Origin: Paracidovorax avenae ATCC 19860
Lineage (GTDB): Bacteria > Pseudomonadota > Gammaproteobacteria > Burkholderiales > Burkholderiaceae_C
Direction of reading: 5' to 3'
Assembly (NCBI RefSeq): GCF_000176855.2
Contig: NC_015138.1
Span: 4,960,001-5,024,000 of the forward strand
DNA length: 64,000 nucleotides
Positions 8,981 to 17,834 of this stretch are shown here, piece after piece (within the stretch, counting starts at the first letter, position 1; each line of letters begins with the position of its first letter). The position numbers and the translations under genes were made by a program. The notes under the pieces are model-generated. The model was given only the letters and a program-made list of their open reading frames with translations. It ran no database searches and was not told the origin of the DNA.

Positions 8981-11242
8981 ATGTCCGTCCGCCTCCTGCA
9001 GCGCCTGCTGCCGCCCCTCGCCCTCCTGGCTGCCTGCGCCCTGGCGGCCCCGGCCTCCGCCCAGCTGCTCTCCCAGCCAGCCGGCGGCGCCCCTGCCGGC
9101 CCCGTGGCCGGAAGCAGCACCGTCACCACCCCGCACGTGCGCGCCGAACTGGTGGCGCACGCGCCCGACGGCGTGGGGCCGGGCAAGCCGCTGTGGCTGG
9201 GCCTGTCGATCACGCACCAGCCCGAGTGGCACACCTACTGGAAGAACCCGGGCGACTCCGGCCTGCCCACGCAGATCGAATGGCGCCAGTTGCCGCCGGG
9301 CATCGACGCGGGCGAGATCGCCTGGCCCGTGCCGCGCAAGATCCCCATCGGCACGCTGGCCAACTACGGCTACGAGGGCACGGTGCTGCTGCCCGTGCCC
9401 ATGACCGTCTCCGGCGCGTTCTCGCCGGGCCCGCTGGCGCGCAACGCCACCTTCACCCTGCATGCCTCCTGGCTGGTCTGCCGCAAGGAATGCATTCCCG
9501 AAGAGGGCACCTTCACCCTGCAGGTGCCCATCGCCAGCACCACCGCCATGCAGGCGCAGGATTTCGAGGCGGCGCGCCAGGCCCATCCGCAGCCGCTGCC
9601 GCCGCCGGCAGCCGCGGCTGCCGGCGGCACCCGCAGCCACGCGCGGGTGGAACGCGGCATGCTGGTGCTCACCGTGGCCGGCCTGCCCGAGGCAGTGCGC
9701 GGCAAGCCGCTGGACTTCTTCCCCGAAACGCCCGGCATCATCGAGACCGCCGACGACGGCACGCAGGACTGGCAGGGCGACGTCTGGACCGCGCGCGTGC
9801 CGCTGTCCGCCCAGCGCAGCGAAGGCCCCATGCCCCTGCCCGTCGTGCTCGCGCAGGGCGGCCGGGGATGGCGCGCCGAGCTCCCCGTGGAAGGCGGCTG
9901 GCCCCGGCCGGCCTCCATGGCCACCGTCTCGCCCGCCCTGGAGGCCGCGCTGCGCGCGAATGCGCAGCAGGCATCGGCACCGGCCCCGGTGGCGCCCGCC
10001 GCCCCGGCACCGGCCGGCGTCCTGGCGGCCGCGCTGCTGGGTGCCCTGCTCGGCGGTCTGGTGCTCAACCTCATGCCCTGCGTGTTCCCGGTGCTCGCCA
10101 TCAAGGTGGCCGGGTTCGCGCGCCACGGGCAGGACCGGCGCGCCCACCGGCTGGGCGGCATCGCCTACACGGCCGGCGTGGTGCTCTCCTTCCTGGCCCT
10201 GGGCGGTGCCATGCTGGCGCTGCGCGCGGCCGGCGAGGCCGTCGGCTGGGGCTTCCAGCTGCAGTCGCCCGCCGTGGTGGCGGCGCTGGCCGCGCTGTTC
10301 ACGCTGATCGGCCTCAACCTCTCCGGCGTGTTCGAGTTCGGCCGCATGCTGCCCTCCTCCCTGGCCGGCCTGCAGGCCCGCCACCCCGTGGCCGATGCCT
10401 TCCTGACCGGCGTGCTCGCCGTGGCCGTGGCCTCGCCCTGCACCGCTCCCTTCATGGGCGCCTCGGTCGGCCTCACGGCCACGCTGCCGGCCGCGCAGGC
10501 GCTGGCGGTGTTCGCGGCACTCGGCATCGGCCTCGCCCTGCCCTACCTGGCCGCCAGCTGGGTGCCCGCCGTCGCGCGCGCCCTGCCGCGCCCCGGCGCC
10601 TGGATGGACACGCTGCGCCGCTTCCTCGCCTTCCCCATGTTCGCCACCGTCGTCTGGCTGGTCTGGGTGCTGGGCCAGCAGAGCGGCATCGACGGCGCGG
10701 CGGCCCTGCTCGCGCTGCTCGTGGCGCTCGGCATGGTCGTGTGGGCCTTCACGCTCGCGGGCCGGGCCCGGATGGCGATGGCGCCGCTCTCGCTGGTGGT
10801 GTTCGCCGCCCTGGCCGTGGCGGCCGTGCCGAAAATCGTCGAGATGGCCCCGCCCGCGGTGGCCGCTGCAGCCCCTGGCGCGGCAGGGACCGTGCCGAAC
10901 ACCGCGGCCTGGCAGCCATGGCGACCGGGCCTGGCGGAAGAACTGCTCGCCCAGGGCCGCCCCGTGTTCGTGGACTACACCGCCGCCTGGTGCGTCACCT
11001 GCCAGTTCAACAAGAAGACCACCCTCGCCAATGACGCCGTGCTGCGCGAATTCGCCGGCCGCAACGTGGCCCTGCTGCGTGCCGACTGGACGCGCCGCGA
11101 CCCCGCCATCACCGCCGCGCTGGCGCAGCTGGGGCGCAGCGGCGTGCCGGTCTATGTGCTGCAGGCGCCCGGCCGGCAGCCGGTGGTGTTCTCGGAGATC
11201 CTGGGGGAGAGGGAATTGCGAACGGCGCTGGCGGCTCTGTAG
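8981..11242 (+). CDS. dsbD: protein-disulfide reductase, DsbD/ScsB family
   Basis: A 753-residue inner-membrane thiol reductant conduit that passes electrons from cytoplasmic thioredoxin to periplasmic partners. Seen: signal peptide ending near APASAQ; an N-terminal ScsB-like domain with the cysteine pair LVCRKECIPEE; a central 8-helix CcdA-like region with NLMPCVFPVLAIK (about residue 365) and ASPCTAPFMG (about 484); and a C-terminal thioredoxin domain with WCVTC (about 669). All redox cysteines are present. Domain order matches long ScsB-type DsbD proteins rather than enterobacterial DsbD with its cytochrome-binding N-terminus. The frame is open upstream, but ATG 8981 begins the signal peptide. 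It converges on the FGE-like gene. Confidence 0.9.
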   Translation: MSVRLLQRLLPPLALLAACALAAPASAQLLSQPAGGAPAGPVAGSSTVTTPHVRAELVAHAPDGVGPGKPLWLGLSITHQPEWHTYWKNPGDSGLPTQIEWRQLPPGIDAGEIAWPVPRKIPIGTLANYGYEGTVLLPVPMTVSGAFSPGPLARNATFTLHASWLVCRKECIPEEGTFTLQVPIASTTAMQAQDFEAARQAHPQPLPPPAAAAAGGTRSHARVERGMLVLTVAGLPEAVRGKPLDFFPETPGIIETADDGTQDWQGDVWTARVPLSAQRSEGPMPLPVVLAQGGRGWRAELPVEGGWPRPASMATVSPALEAALRANAQQASAPAPVAPAAPAPAGVLAAALLGALLGGLVLNLMPCVFPVLAIKVAGFARHGQDRRAHRLGGIAYTAGVVLSFLALGGAMLALRAAGEAVGWGFQLQSPAVVAALAALFTLIGLNLSGVFEFGRMLPSSLAGLQARHPVADAFLTGVLAVAVASPCTAPFMGASVGLTATLPAAQALAVFAALGIGLALPYLAASWVPAVARALPRPGAWMDTLRRFLAFPMFATVVWLVWVLGQQSGIDGAAALLALLVALGMVVWAFTLAGRARMAMAPLSLVVFAALAVAAVPKIVEMAPPAVAAAAPGAAGTVPNTAAWQPWRPGLAEELLAQGRPVFVDYTAAWCVTCQFNKKTTLANDAVLREFAGRNVALLRADWTRRDPAITAALAQLGRSGVPVYVLQAPGRQPVVFSEILGERELRTALAAL

Positions 11243-11265
11243 CCCGGCCCGGAATGCATGACGCG

Positions 11266-12324
11266 CTACCGCCGCGAGCGCGGCGCCTGCTGCACCTCCC
11301 GCACCAGGCGCATCCCCACCAGCGTGTATCGCGTCTCCGGGGTGTTCCAGTTGCGGTAGGTGCAGCGCGCATACAGCGGCCAGGTGTGCCAGGAGCCCCC
11401 GCGCCGCACGCGCACCGTGCCCGTGGCGGGGCCCTGCGGGTCCTCGCGCACGGACCGCGCGTAGGCGTCGTCCGCATGCCAGTCCGATACCCATTCCCAG
11501 GCGTTGCCGTTCATGTCATGCAGCCCGAAGGCATTGGGCGGATAGCTCGCCACGGGCGCCGTGAACGCGTGCCCGTCGTGGCCCGGCACGGCCTGCGCCT
11601 GCCAGCGCGGCCAGTAGGGGGCGGCATCCTGATCGAACGTATTGGCATGGCGCGCCAGCGCCGCCGGATCGTTCCCGTGGCCGTAGCGCGCCTGCCGGCC
11701 CGCGAGGCAGGCATATTCCCACTCCGCCTCGGTCGGCAGCCGGTAGCGGTGGCCCTCGGTGGCGCTCAGCCACGCGGCCAGGGCGTGCGCGTCGTGCCAG
11801 GTGACGTTGACCACCGGATGGTCGTCGCCCTGCGCGAAGCCCGGATCGCGCCATGAATAGCGCGGACTGCGCCCCTCGAACGCGTCGCCGCGCACCGTCG
11901 TGGCCGGATCGTAGGCGGGGTTGTAGCCATAGCCGCCCGTGCCGTCGGCCTCGGACTCGGCGCGGTAGCCCGACGCCAGCACGAACCGCCGGAACTGCCC
12001 CACCGTGACCTCCGTCTGCCCCATGTAGAACGCTCGGGTGATGCGCACGCGGTGCACCGGCGCCTCGTCATCCAGGACCGCCAGGCGGCGGGCCTCCATG
12101 CCAGGGTAATCGCGGGCCAGGCGCTCCACGGGCTCGTCGCTGCCCATGCGGAAGCTCCCGGCGGGCACGCGCACGAACCGCATGCCCAGTGCATTGGTCC
12201 AGACCGGCACGGCAGCCCCCGCCGGCGTGGCAGCCTTTCCGGCCGCCGCCTCCACGGCCGGCCAGGAGAGGCACAGCACCGCCATCGCAACGCGGGACAG
12301 GCAAGGGAACGGAAGAGAAACCAT
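11266..12324 (-). CDS. FGE-sulfatase-domain protein lacking the catalytic cysteine pair
   Basis: A 352-residue exported protein of the SUMF1 / formylglycine-generating-enzyme superfamily: signal peptide at residues 1-27, then GMRFVRVPAGSFRMGSDEP, EVTVGQFRRFV, RLPTEAEWEYACLAG, NAFGLHDMNGNAWEWVSDW and RGGSWHTWPLYARCTYRNW. In bona fide FGE the last block carries two copper-binding cysteines (GGSF-x-C-x4-C); here those positions are Thr and Ala, with one Cys displaced, so formylglycine-generating activity is unlikely. Such members can be ergothioneine-type enzymes, lectin-like or signalling partners. I chose ATG 12324 because it begins the signal peptide; the frame continues upstream as a basic low-complexity stretch. 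A sulfatase with a modifiable Cys occurs at 26616-27971, but this protein is not its obvious maturase. Confidence 0.85.
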   Translation of the reverse strand: MVSLPFPCLSRVAMAVLCLSWPAVEAAAGKAATPAGAAVPVWTNALGMRFVRVPAGSFRMGSDEPVERLARDYPGMEARRLAVLDDEAPVHRVRITRAFYMGQTEVTVGQFRRFVLASGYRAESEADGTGGYGYNPAYDPATTVRGDAFEGRSPRYSWRDPGFAQGDDHPVVNVTWHDAHALAAWLSATEGHRYRLPTEAEWEYACLAGRQARYGHGNDPAALARHANTFDQDAAPYWPRWQAQAVPGHDGHAFTAPVASYPPNAFGLHDMNGNAWEWVSDWHADDAYARSVREDPQGPATGTVRVRRGGSWHTWPLYARCTYRNWNTPETRYTLVGMRLVREVQQAPRSRR

Positions 12325-12451
12325 GGCGGCTGCGGACCTGGGGGAAGAACGCAAGCCATCGTGCCACGCCCATCCCCTCCGGTGCAGGCCAGATGCGGAG
12401 ATTCCACATCCGCGGGGCGCCACCGCGACGTCCCGCGGCGAAGGCACCGTG

Positions 12452-13051
12452 CTAGCGCGCCCCCCCCGCACCCACATCCGCATCCGAACGCGCCATGCAG
12501 GCATCCACCCACTGCACCACCTGCTGCACCGTGGGCGCGTCCACCCCCATCAGCAGCCGGTAGATGATGGGCGCCACCACCGTGTCCAGCACGCAGTCCA
12601 CAGAGGGCGTCGCCTGCCCGCGGGACCGCGCGCGCTCCACCATCACCGTGATCTGCCCGGCCGTGATGTGCATGCACTGGCAAGGCGCCGAGCCATCGCC
12701 ATAGCCGCTGGCGGTGAGCACGTCCTTCAGCATCTGCCGGCCCGGGCCGGACGACATCTCCTCCAGGAACTGCTCGCCCCAGGCCAGCAGGTCGCCGCGG
12801 AAGCTGCCGGTGTCGGGCGGCCCGGCCTCGTCGCGCATGCGCTCGATCGACACGTCCGCCAGCAACTCCACCAGGTCGCCCCAGCGGCGATAGATGGTGG
12901 ACGGCGTGACGCCCGCCTGCGCCGCGATTTGCGGAATGGTGAGCGCATCGCGGCCGTGCAGCGCCGTCAGGTCGCGCACGGCCTGGTGCACGGCAGCCTG
13001 CACGCGGGCGCTGCGCCCGCCGGGACGCAATCGGGTGGTTCCAGACGTCAT
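12452..13051 (-). CDS. TetR-family repressor
   Basis: A 199-residue TetR/AcrR-type regulator. The helix-turn-helix is at residues 28-57 (HGRDALTIPQIAAQAGVTPS then TIYRRWGD), followed by an all-helical ligand domain. It starts 100 bp from, and opposite to, an MFS exporter gene; two perfect inverted repeats lie in the gap. By analogy with other TetR-MFS pairs it probably represses the exporter and itself until a substrate binds. Confidence 0.93.
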   Translation of the reverse strand: MTSGTTRLRPGGRSARVQAAVHQAVRDLTALHGRDALTIPQIAAQAGVTPSTIYRRWGDLVELLADVSIERMRDEAGPPDTGSFRGDLLAWGEQFLEEMSSGPGRQMLKDVLTASGYGDGSAPCQCMHITAGQITVMVERARSRGQATPSVDCVLDTVVAPIIYRLLMGVDAPTVQQVVQWVDACMARSDADVGAGGAR

Positions 13052-13090
13052 GGGGCGATTCTAGGAGAGGCGAGCCGTCCGGGCGGGCCA

Positions 13091-13111
13091 TAAAGCAAAG
13101 AATTTGCTTTA
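13091..13111. promoter_or_regulatory. TetR operator candidate 1 (9-bp arms)
   Basis: TAAAGCAAA-GAA-TTTGCTTTA is a perfect inverted repeat with 9-bp arms and a 3-bp spacer, 40 bp from the TetR start and 41 bp before the MFS start. Size and position suit a TetR dimer site. Confidence 0.6.
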
Positions 13112-13125
13112 GTGAGACAATCCGC

Positions 13126-13146
13126 TAACGCAATTTTTTAGCGTTA
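13126..13146. promoter_or_regulatory. second dyad in the TetR-MFS gap
   Basis: TAACGC (13126-13131) and GCGTTA (13141-13146) form a 6-bp inverted repeat around an A/T-rich 9-bp spacer, immediately before the MFS start codon. It differs in sequence from the first dyad, so it may be a second regulator site or a leader hairpin. Confidence 0.4.
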
Positions 13147-13151
13147 AAACC

Positions 13152-14360
13152 ATGCCTACCGCCCTGTCTCCCGCCCCCTCGTCCCTGCCCCTGGCCTGGC
13201 CCGCGCGCCGGCTCGGGCCCGATGCCGCGCTGTGGCTCGCGGTGTCCGTGCTGATGGTGTTCCTGGCGGCGTCCAGCGCGCCGTCGCCGCTCTATGCGAT
13301 CTACCGCGAAATGTGGGGCTTCTCGGCCTTCAGCCTCACGGTGATCTTCTCCAGCTATGCGTTCGCGCTGCTCGCCGCGCTGCTGTGCTTCGGCGCGCTG
13401 TCGGACCATGTGGGCCGGCGCAACGTGGTCATCGCGGCGCTGGCGCTGGAGTGCGTCTCGGTAGCGGCCTTCTGGCAGGCCGAATCCGTGGCCTGGCTGG
13501 TCGCGGCGCGCGTGCTGCAGGGCGTGGCCACGGGCATGGCCACCAGCGCGCTCAGCGCCCTGCTGGTGGACCTGCACCCCGTGCGCGGCCCGCTGATGAA
13601 CAGCGTGGCCCCCATGATCGGCATGGCCATCGGCGCCCTCGGCACCAGCGTGCTGGTGCAGTACCTGCCCTCGCCCACGCACCTGGTGTTCGAGCTGCTG
13701 CTGGTGGTGATCGCGCTGCAGTGCGCCGCCGCCTTCTGGCTGCCCGAGACGGTGCCGCGCCGCCCCGGCGCCTGGCGCTCGCTGGTGCCGCGCATGCACG
13801 TGCCGCACGCCGCGCGGGCCCCGCTGCTGCGCATCCTGCCGCTCAGCACGGCCGGCTGGGCGCTCGGCGGCTTCTACCTCTCGCTCGGCCCGTCGCTCGG
13901 CAAGCTGGTCACGCACAGTGCCTCGCCACTCGTGGGCGGCCTGCTGATCGCCGCGCTCGTGCTACCCGGCGCCCTGGCCATCGGCGCCGTGCGCCAGCGC
14001 CCGCCGCGCGGCGTGCTGCAGGGCAGCGCCGCGGCGCTGGCTTTGGGCCTGGCCGTCACCCTCGCGGGCGTGGCCTGGCACAGCCCGGTGGCATTTTTCG
14101 GGGGCACGCTGGTGGCGGGCCTGGGCTTCGGCGGCGGCTTCAACGCCGCCGTGCGCTGCCTGGTGCCCATGGCATCCCCGCAGGACCGTGCCGGCCTCAT
14201 GGCCAGCTTCTTCGTGCTGAGCTACCTCGCCTTCGCCCTGCCCGCCATCGCCGCCGGCCTGCTCACGGGCCTGTACGGGCTGCATGCCACCGCGCTCGGC
14301 TACGGCGCGCTGCTGATCGCGCTGGCCGGCGTGTCGGCGTTCAGCGCGTGGCGCGCCTGA
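13152..14360 (+). CDS. MFS transporter (drug-efflux type)
   Basis: A 402-residue major facilitator superfamily transporter with 12 predicted membrane segments. The loop 2-3 motif appears as FGALSDHVGRRNVVIAALAL (residues about 80-99). Absence of sugar or organic-acid signature motifs and the adjacent TetR repressor point to efflux of small toxic compounds; substrate unknown. ATG 13152 lies directly after the second dyad. Confidence 0.9.
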   Translation: MPTALSPAPSSLPLAWPARRLGPDAALWLAVSVLMVFLAASSAPSPLYAIYREMWGFSAFSLTVIFSSYAFALLAALLCFGALSDHVGRRNVVIAALALECVSVAAFWQAESVAWLVAARVLQGVATGMATSALSALLVDLHPVRGPLMNSVAPMIGMAIGALGTSVLVQYLPSPTHLVFELLLVVIALQCAAAFWLPETVPRRPGAWRSLVPRMHVPHAARAPLLRILPLSTAGWALGGFYLSLGPSLGKLVTHSASPLVGGLLIAALVLPGALAIGAVRQRPPRGVLQGSAAALALGLAVTLAGVAWHSPVAFFGGTLVAGLGFGGGFNAAVRCLVPMASPQDRAGLMASFFVLSYLAFALPAIAAGLLTGLYGLHATALGYGALLIALAGVSAFSAWRA

Positions 14361-14501
14361 CCGCCGAAACGCAAGGGCACGCCTCCCAGAGTGATCTCTC
14401 GCGGGAAAAGGCGTCGCGGACGGGGCCACCGGCGCCGCAGCGCAGTTTGCGGGTGGTAGGTTGTCGCTCGTCCATAAAACAAGCTCCAAAGGAGAAGAAG
14501 G

Positions 14502-15908
14502 ATGAGGGACGAGGGCCCCACGAAGGCGGATGCCAGCGCCTTGCTTGGCAACGTGCAAGTGCGCTATCAGGGCTGGATGCACGCGCAGAAGCTCATGGCG
14601 CCATTGCTGGCGCCGGATTTTTCTCCGTTCGATGCCCAGCGCAACCACGAGATAGACATCTCCCGGCACCTGGCCCTGCTGCTGGATCCGAAAGGCACGC
14701 ATGGCCAGGGCCGGCTGTTCTGGGATGGCTTCGTGGCACTGGTGCTCAGGCAGCAGAACGCCCTGCAACAGCCAGCGCCGCGGCAGGTGATCACCGCCCG
14801 TGAAGAAACATCTCCTTCGCCTGAATTGCAGGCAGCCCACCCGCCAGTGGCGGCCACCTGGCTCGCGGCAAGCCCTGTCAAGCAGGTCCAGCGGGAACAT
14901 GGGACGAAGAACGGCCGCTTCATCGATCTGTACGTGCAACTGCAAGGCGGGTGCATCGGCATCGAAAACAAGCCCTGGCGACACTCGCGCGACAGCGGAC
15001 AGCAGTTGCTCGACTACTCCGACCATCTCCAGGGGCTACACGGCTCCTGGATGCTGATCTATCTGGGCCACCAGGCGCCGGATCCATCGAGCCTGCCCCA
15101 ACGGGAGTGCGAGGAACGCATACGCAGCGGGCATTTCGTCTATCTGCTCTGGCCCGAGGTGGTGGGATGGCTGCAGGACAGCCTGCCGCGCATCCAGGCA
15201 CAGAAGGTACGGTGGTTCGTCGAAGAACTCTGCAACTACCTCCAACGCCGCATGGGCAACGATCTACCGGAAGCCGCCATGAACCACATCGCCGAAGCCT
15301 TCACCGCGAATCAACAATCCCTTGCCAGCGCCTTCCAGATGCGCGACAGCCTCGCAGAATGGCAAAAGCAGAAGCTGGCGCAATTGCAGCGGCAACTGGA
15401 TACTGCAGCAAAAGCCGCAGGCACCGCCCTGCACTGGGGCGTATCGGACAACTTGCTGAAGGCATCCAAACCCATGCCCTTTTCACTCGAACTCGGCTGG
15501 GGACCGGAGTTGTTGCTTTGCTTCGAATGGTGGCATCTTCAAGTGGATCCGAAAGAGTTCTACTGGGGTATTTATCTTTCTCCCGAGCAAGCCGAAAAAA
15601 CCCCGCGAAAGCTTGTGGACGCCCTCAAGCGCCACGCAGCGGCGAGGTTCGAATCGCCGTCTGAAGAGCCAGAGGATTCCTGGCCCTACTGGACCTATGT
15701 CTACAACGATCCGCTCTTCGTCCCGGAAGGCGAACTGGATATCTATGGCAGCGGCGTGCGGCATCCCTGGCTTACGCTGGGCAAGCAGGAAGGCGACTTC
15801 GTGTCGCTGGCGATGCAACGCCGCGAAGACTTGGTCGAACTGCTGAAGCATCCGGACTTCGACGAACTCCATCGCATGCTGGTGGGCGTCGAACGGACAC
15901 GCGCGTAA
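14502..15908 (+). CDS. PD-(D/E)XK nuclease superfamily protein (PDDEXK_4-like)
   Basis: A 468-residue protein. The N-terminus has HEIDISRHLALLLDPKGTHG (residues 49-68), the usual entry block of the PDDEXK_4 family, then a complete nuclease core: Glu132, RFIDL with Asp142, and IENK with Glu155 and Lys157. The C-terminal half is a separate alpha/beta region rich in Trp and Tyr with no recognised motif. A strong AAAGGAGAAGAAGG ribosome site precedes ATG 14502. Base composition is visibly less GC-rich than the neighbours and the gene stands alone between a transporter and DUF2062, suggesting horizontal acquisition. Members of this family are found as orphan or defence-associated nucleases; target unknown. 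Confidence 0.8.
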   Translation: MRDEGPTKADASALLGNVQVRYQGWMHAQKLMAPLLAPDFSPFDAQRNHEIDISRHLALLLDPKGTHGQGRLFWDGFVALVLRQQNALQQPAPRQVITAREETSPSPELQAAHPPVAATWLAASPVKQVQREHGTKNGRFIDLYVQLQGGCIGIENKPWRHSRDSGQQLLDYSDHLQGLHGSWMLIYLGHQAPDPSSLPQRECEERIRSGHFVYLLWPEVVGWLQDSLPRIQAQKVRWFVEELCNYLQRRMGNDLPEAAMNHIAEAFTANQQSLASAFQMRDSLAEWQKQKLAQLQRQLDTAAKAAGTALHWGVSDNLLKASKPMPFSLELGWGPELLLCFEWWHLQVDPKEFYWGIYLSPEQAEKTPRKLVDALKRHAAARFESPSEEPEDSWPYWTYVYNDPLFVPEGELDIYGSGVRHPWLTLGKQEGDFVSLAMQRREDLVELLKHPDFDELHRMLVGVERTRA

Positions 15909-16008
15909 CGCCTGCCACTGAACGGCGTCGGGGCGGCAGCCAGTGTGCCCTGCATCACCCGGACGCTGCCTGCGGGAACGCGCACGGACGGCATGCCCTC
16001 CCGCCGTC

Positions 16009-16587
16009 TCACCGCATCCGCTGCGCCCGGTGCCACACCGGCACCCACCACAGCGCCTGCACCGCCGCGTACCCCATCACCGCAAAACCCAGCGCCAGCA
16101 GCGGCAGTCCCACGGCCAGCGGCGCGCCCAATGCGTGCATCCACGTAGCCATGGCCTCCACGCCACCCGTGGCGGACCACCCCTCCCAGGCCGGCAGCCG
16201 CTGCTCGCCCGGCAGCACCCAGGCGCCCACCTGGAAGGCCAGGGCATAGAGCGGCAGCGTGGTCAGGGGATTGGTGTAGAGCGTGGCTGCAGCACCGGCC
16301 ACCGCATTGCCGCGCAATGCGGCACATGCGGCGACCGCGGCCGGTATCTGCAGCGGCCCGGGGATCAGCCCGCAGAACAGCCCCGCCGCCGCACCGCGCG
16401 CCAGCGCCTCGCGACGCAGGCACAGCAGCTGGCGCCGCTCCAGCCAGGGGCGCAGCCGCGAGAGGGACGGCCGCTCCATCAGCGCCCGGGTGGCCGGCTC
16501 CCGGCGTCGCAACCAACGGCGCACGCCGGTCATCGCACGGGCCAGCGGCTGCGCGAGCCACCCCGCCACCGAGCCGGCGGCGCTCAC
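16009..16587 (-). CDS. DUF2062 membrane protein
   Basis: A 192-residue protein with the DUF2062 block (ARGAAAGLFCGLIPGPLQIP, then YTNPLTTLPLYALAFQVG) and three or four membrane segments. The GTG at 16587 overlaps the TGA of the small upstream ORF in the sequence GTGA, implying translational coupling. Function unknown; the family often neighbours glycosyltransferases or ComEC-like proteins, which are not present here. Confidence 0.82.
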   Translation of the reverse strand: MSAAGSVAGWLAQPLARAMTGVRRWLRRREPATRALMERPSLSRLRPWLERRQLLCLRREALARGAAAGLFCGLIPGPLQIPAAVAACAALRGNAVAGAAATLYTNPLTTLPLYALAFQVGAWVLPGEQRLPAWEGWSATGGVEAMATWMHALGAPLAVGLPLLALGFAVMGYAAVQALWWVPVWHRAQRMR

Positions 16588-16748
16588 AGCGCCACCGCCA
16601 CCGCGGTGGCCGCGCCCCAGGCCCCGGTCAGGGCCGCCAGCAGGCGCACGTCGCGGCGCTCGTTGCCGCCGCGCCAGCTCAGGAACGTGGTGAGCGCGAA
16701 CGCGGCCAGCAGGGTGGCCATCACGGCCTCGATCATCGTCAGGTCCAT
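16584..16748 (-). CDS. 54-residue membrane protein upstream of DUF2062
   Basis: A small frame starting ATG 16748 (MDLTMIEAVMATLLAAFALT...) with one or two hydrophobic helices and a short basic loop (GGNERRDVR), ending in a stop that overlaps the DUF2062 GTG by 4 bp. The overlap and frame quality support translation. No family recognised. Confidence 0.55.
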   Translation of the reverse strand: MDLTMIEAVMATLLAAFALTTFLSWRGGNERRDVRLLAALTGAWGAATAVAVAL

Positions 16749-16777
16749 GGTGTCGGTCTTTCCGGTTCAGGCCGGGC

Positions 16778-17776
16778 TCATGCGCCCGTGCCGGGCAGCG
16801 CGGGGGGCGTACCGCCGCCGCCACCATCCTTGCCGCGCGACGTCCAGAGCGAGGCCACGATCGAGCCCGCGATCAGCGCACCCGTCACCAGCAGCGCGTA
16901 GCCGATCGGGATCTTGTAGAGGTCGATCAGCAGCATCTTCGCGCCGATGAACACCAGCACCATCGCCAGGCCGTAGGCCAGCAGGTGGAAGCGGTCCGCC
17001 AGGTCGGCCAGCAGGAAGTACAGCGCGCGCAGGCCCAGGATCGCGAAGATGTTGGCCGTGAGCACGATGAACGGGTCGCTCGTGATCGCGAAGATCGCCG
17101 GGATGCTGTCCACCGCGAAGATCACGTCCGTCACGCCGATCATGATCAGCACCACGAACAGCGGGGTGAACAGCTTCACGCCGTTGACTACGGTCGTCAT
17201 CTTCTCGCCGTCGAACGAATCCGACATGCGGATGCGCTTGCGCAGGAACTTCAACACCGGGTTGGTGGAGATGTCCGGCTCCTGCCCCGCGGCGATCCAC
17301 ATCTTCACGCCCGTGATCACCAGGAACGCGCCGAACACGTACAGCAGCCAGTGGAACGTGGCCAGCAGCCAGGCGCCCGCCAGGATCAGCACCGTGCGCA
17401 GCACGATCGCGCCGATGATGCCGATGATGAGTGCGCGCTTCTGGTACTCCGCCGGCACGGCGAAGTAGCTGAAGATCATCAGGAAGACGAAGATGTTGTC
17501 CACCGACAGGCTCTTCTCCACCAGGTAACCGGTGATGAACTGCATCGACACCGTGTTGGCCACCTCCCGGCCCTGCGAGCCGTCCAGGTACCACCAGAGG
17601 ATGGCGACGAACACGAACGCGAGCGAGAACCACAGCAGGCTCCAGCTCACCGCTTCCTTCATGGTCACCTTGTGCGCGCCCTGGCGCTCCATGACCAGCA
17701 GGTCGATGGCGATCGCCACGACCACGAACAGGCCGAAGCCGGCCCACATCCAGGGGGTTCCGATGGTTTCCACCAT
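16778..17776 (-). CDS. TerC/Alx family membrane protein
   Basis: A 332-residue polytopic protein of the TerC family, implicated in tellurite resistance and Mn2+ export (Alx, MntP-linked). Seen: LVEKSLSVDNIFVFLMIF (residues about 84-101) and VTDVIFAVDSIPAIFAIT (about 229-246), the two conserved acidic repeats that carry the Asp residues, in a nine-helix layout. ATG 17776 is preceded at normal distance by GGGAGGG; the open frame upstream is not needed. It is divergent from the NhaR-like gene, with a 275-bp gap containing a GC-rich hairpin. I looked for the Mn-sensing yybP-ykoY riboswitch often found before alx and did not find its conserved loops. Confidence 0.9.
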   Translation of the reverse strand: MVETIGTPWMWAGFGLFVVVAIAIDLLVMERQGAHKVTMKEAVSWSLLWFSLAFVFVAILWWYLDGSQGREVANTVSMQFITGYLVEKSLSVDNIFVFLMIFSYFAVPAEYQKRALIIGIIGAIVLRTVLILAGAWLLATFHWLLYVFGAFLVITGVKMWIAAGQEPDISTNPVLKFLRKRIRMSDSFDGEKMTTVVNGVKLFTPLFVVLIMIGVTDVIFAVDSIPAIFAITSDPFIVLTANIFAILGLRALYFLLADLADRFHLLAYGLAMVLVFIGAKMLLIDLYKIPIGYALLVTGALIAGSIVASLWTSRGKDGGGGGTPPALPGTGA

Positions 17777-17834
17777 GGCTTCAGCCCTCCCGGCGCACGC
17801 GGCGCATTGCGTTGGTGGTCGATGGAACAACGAC

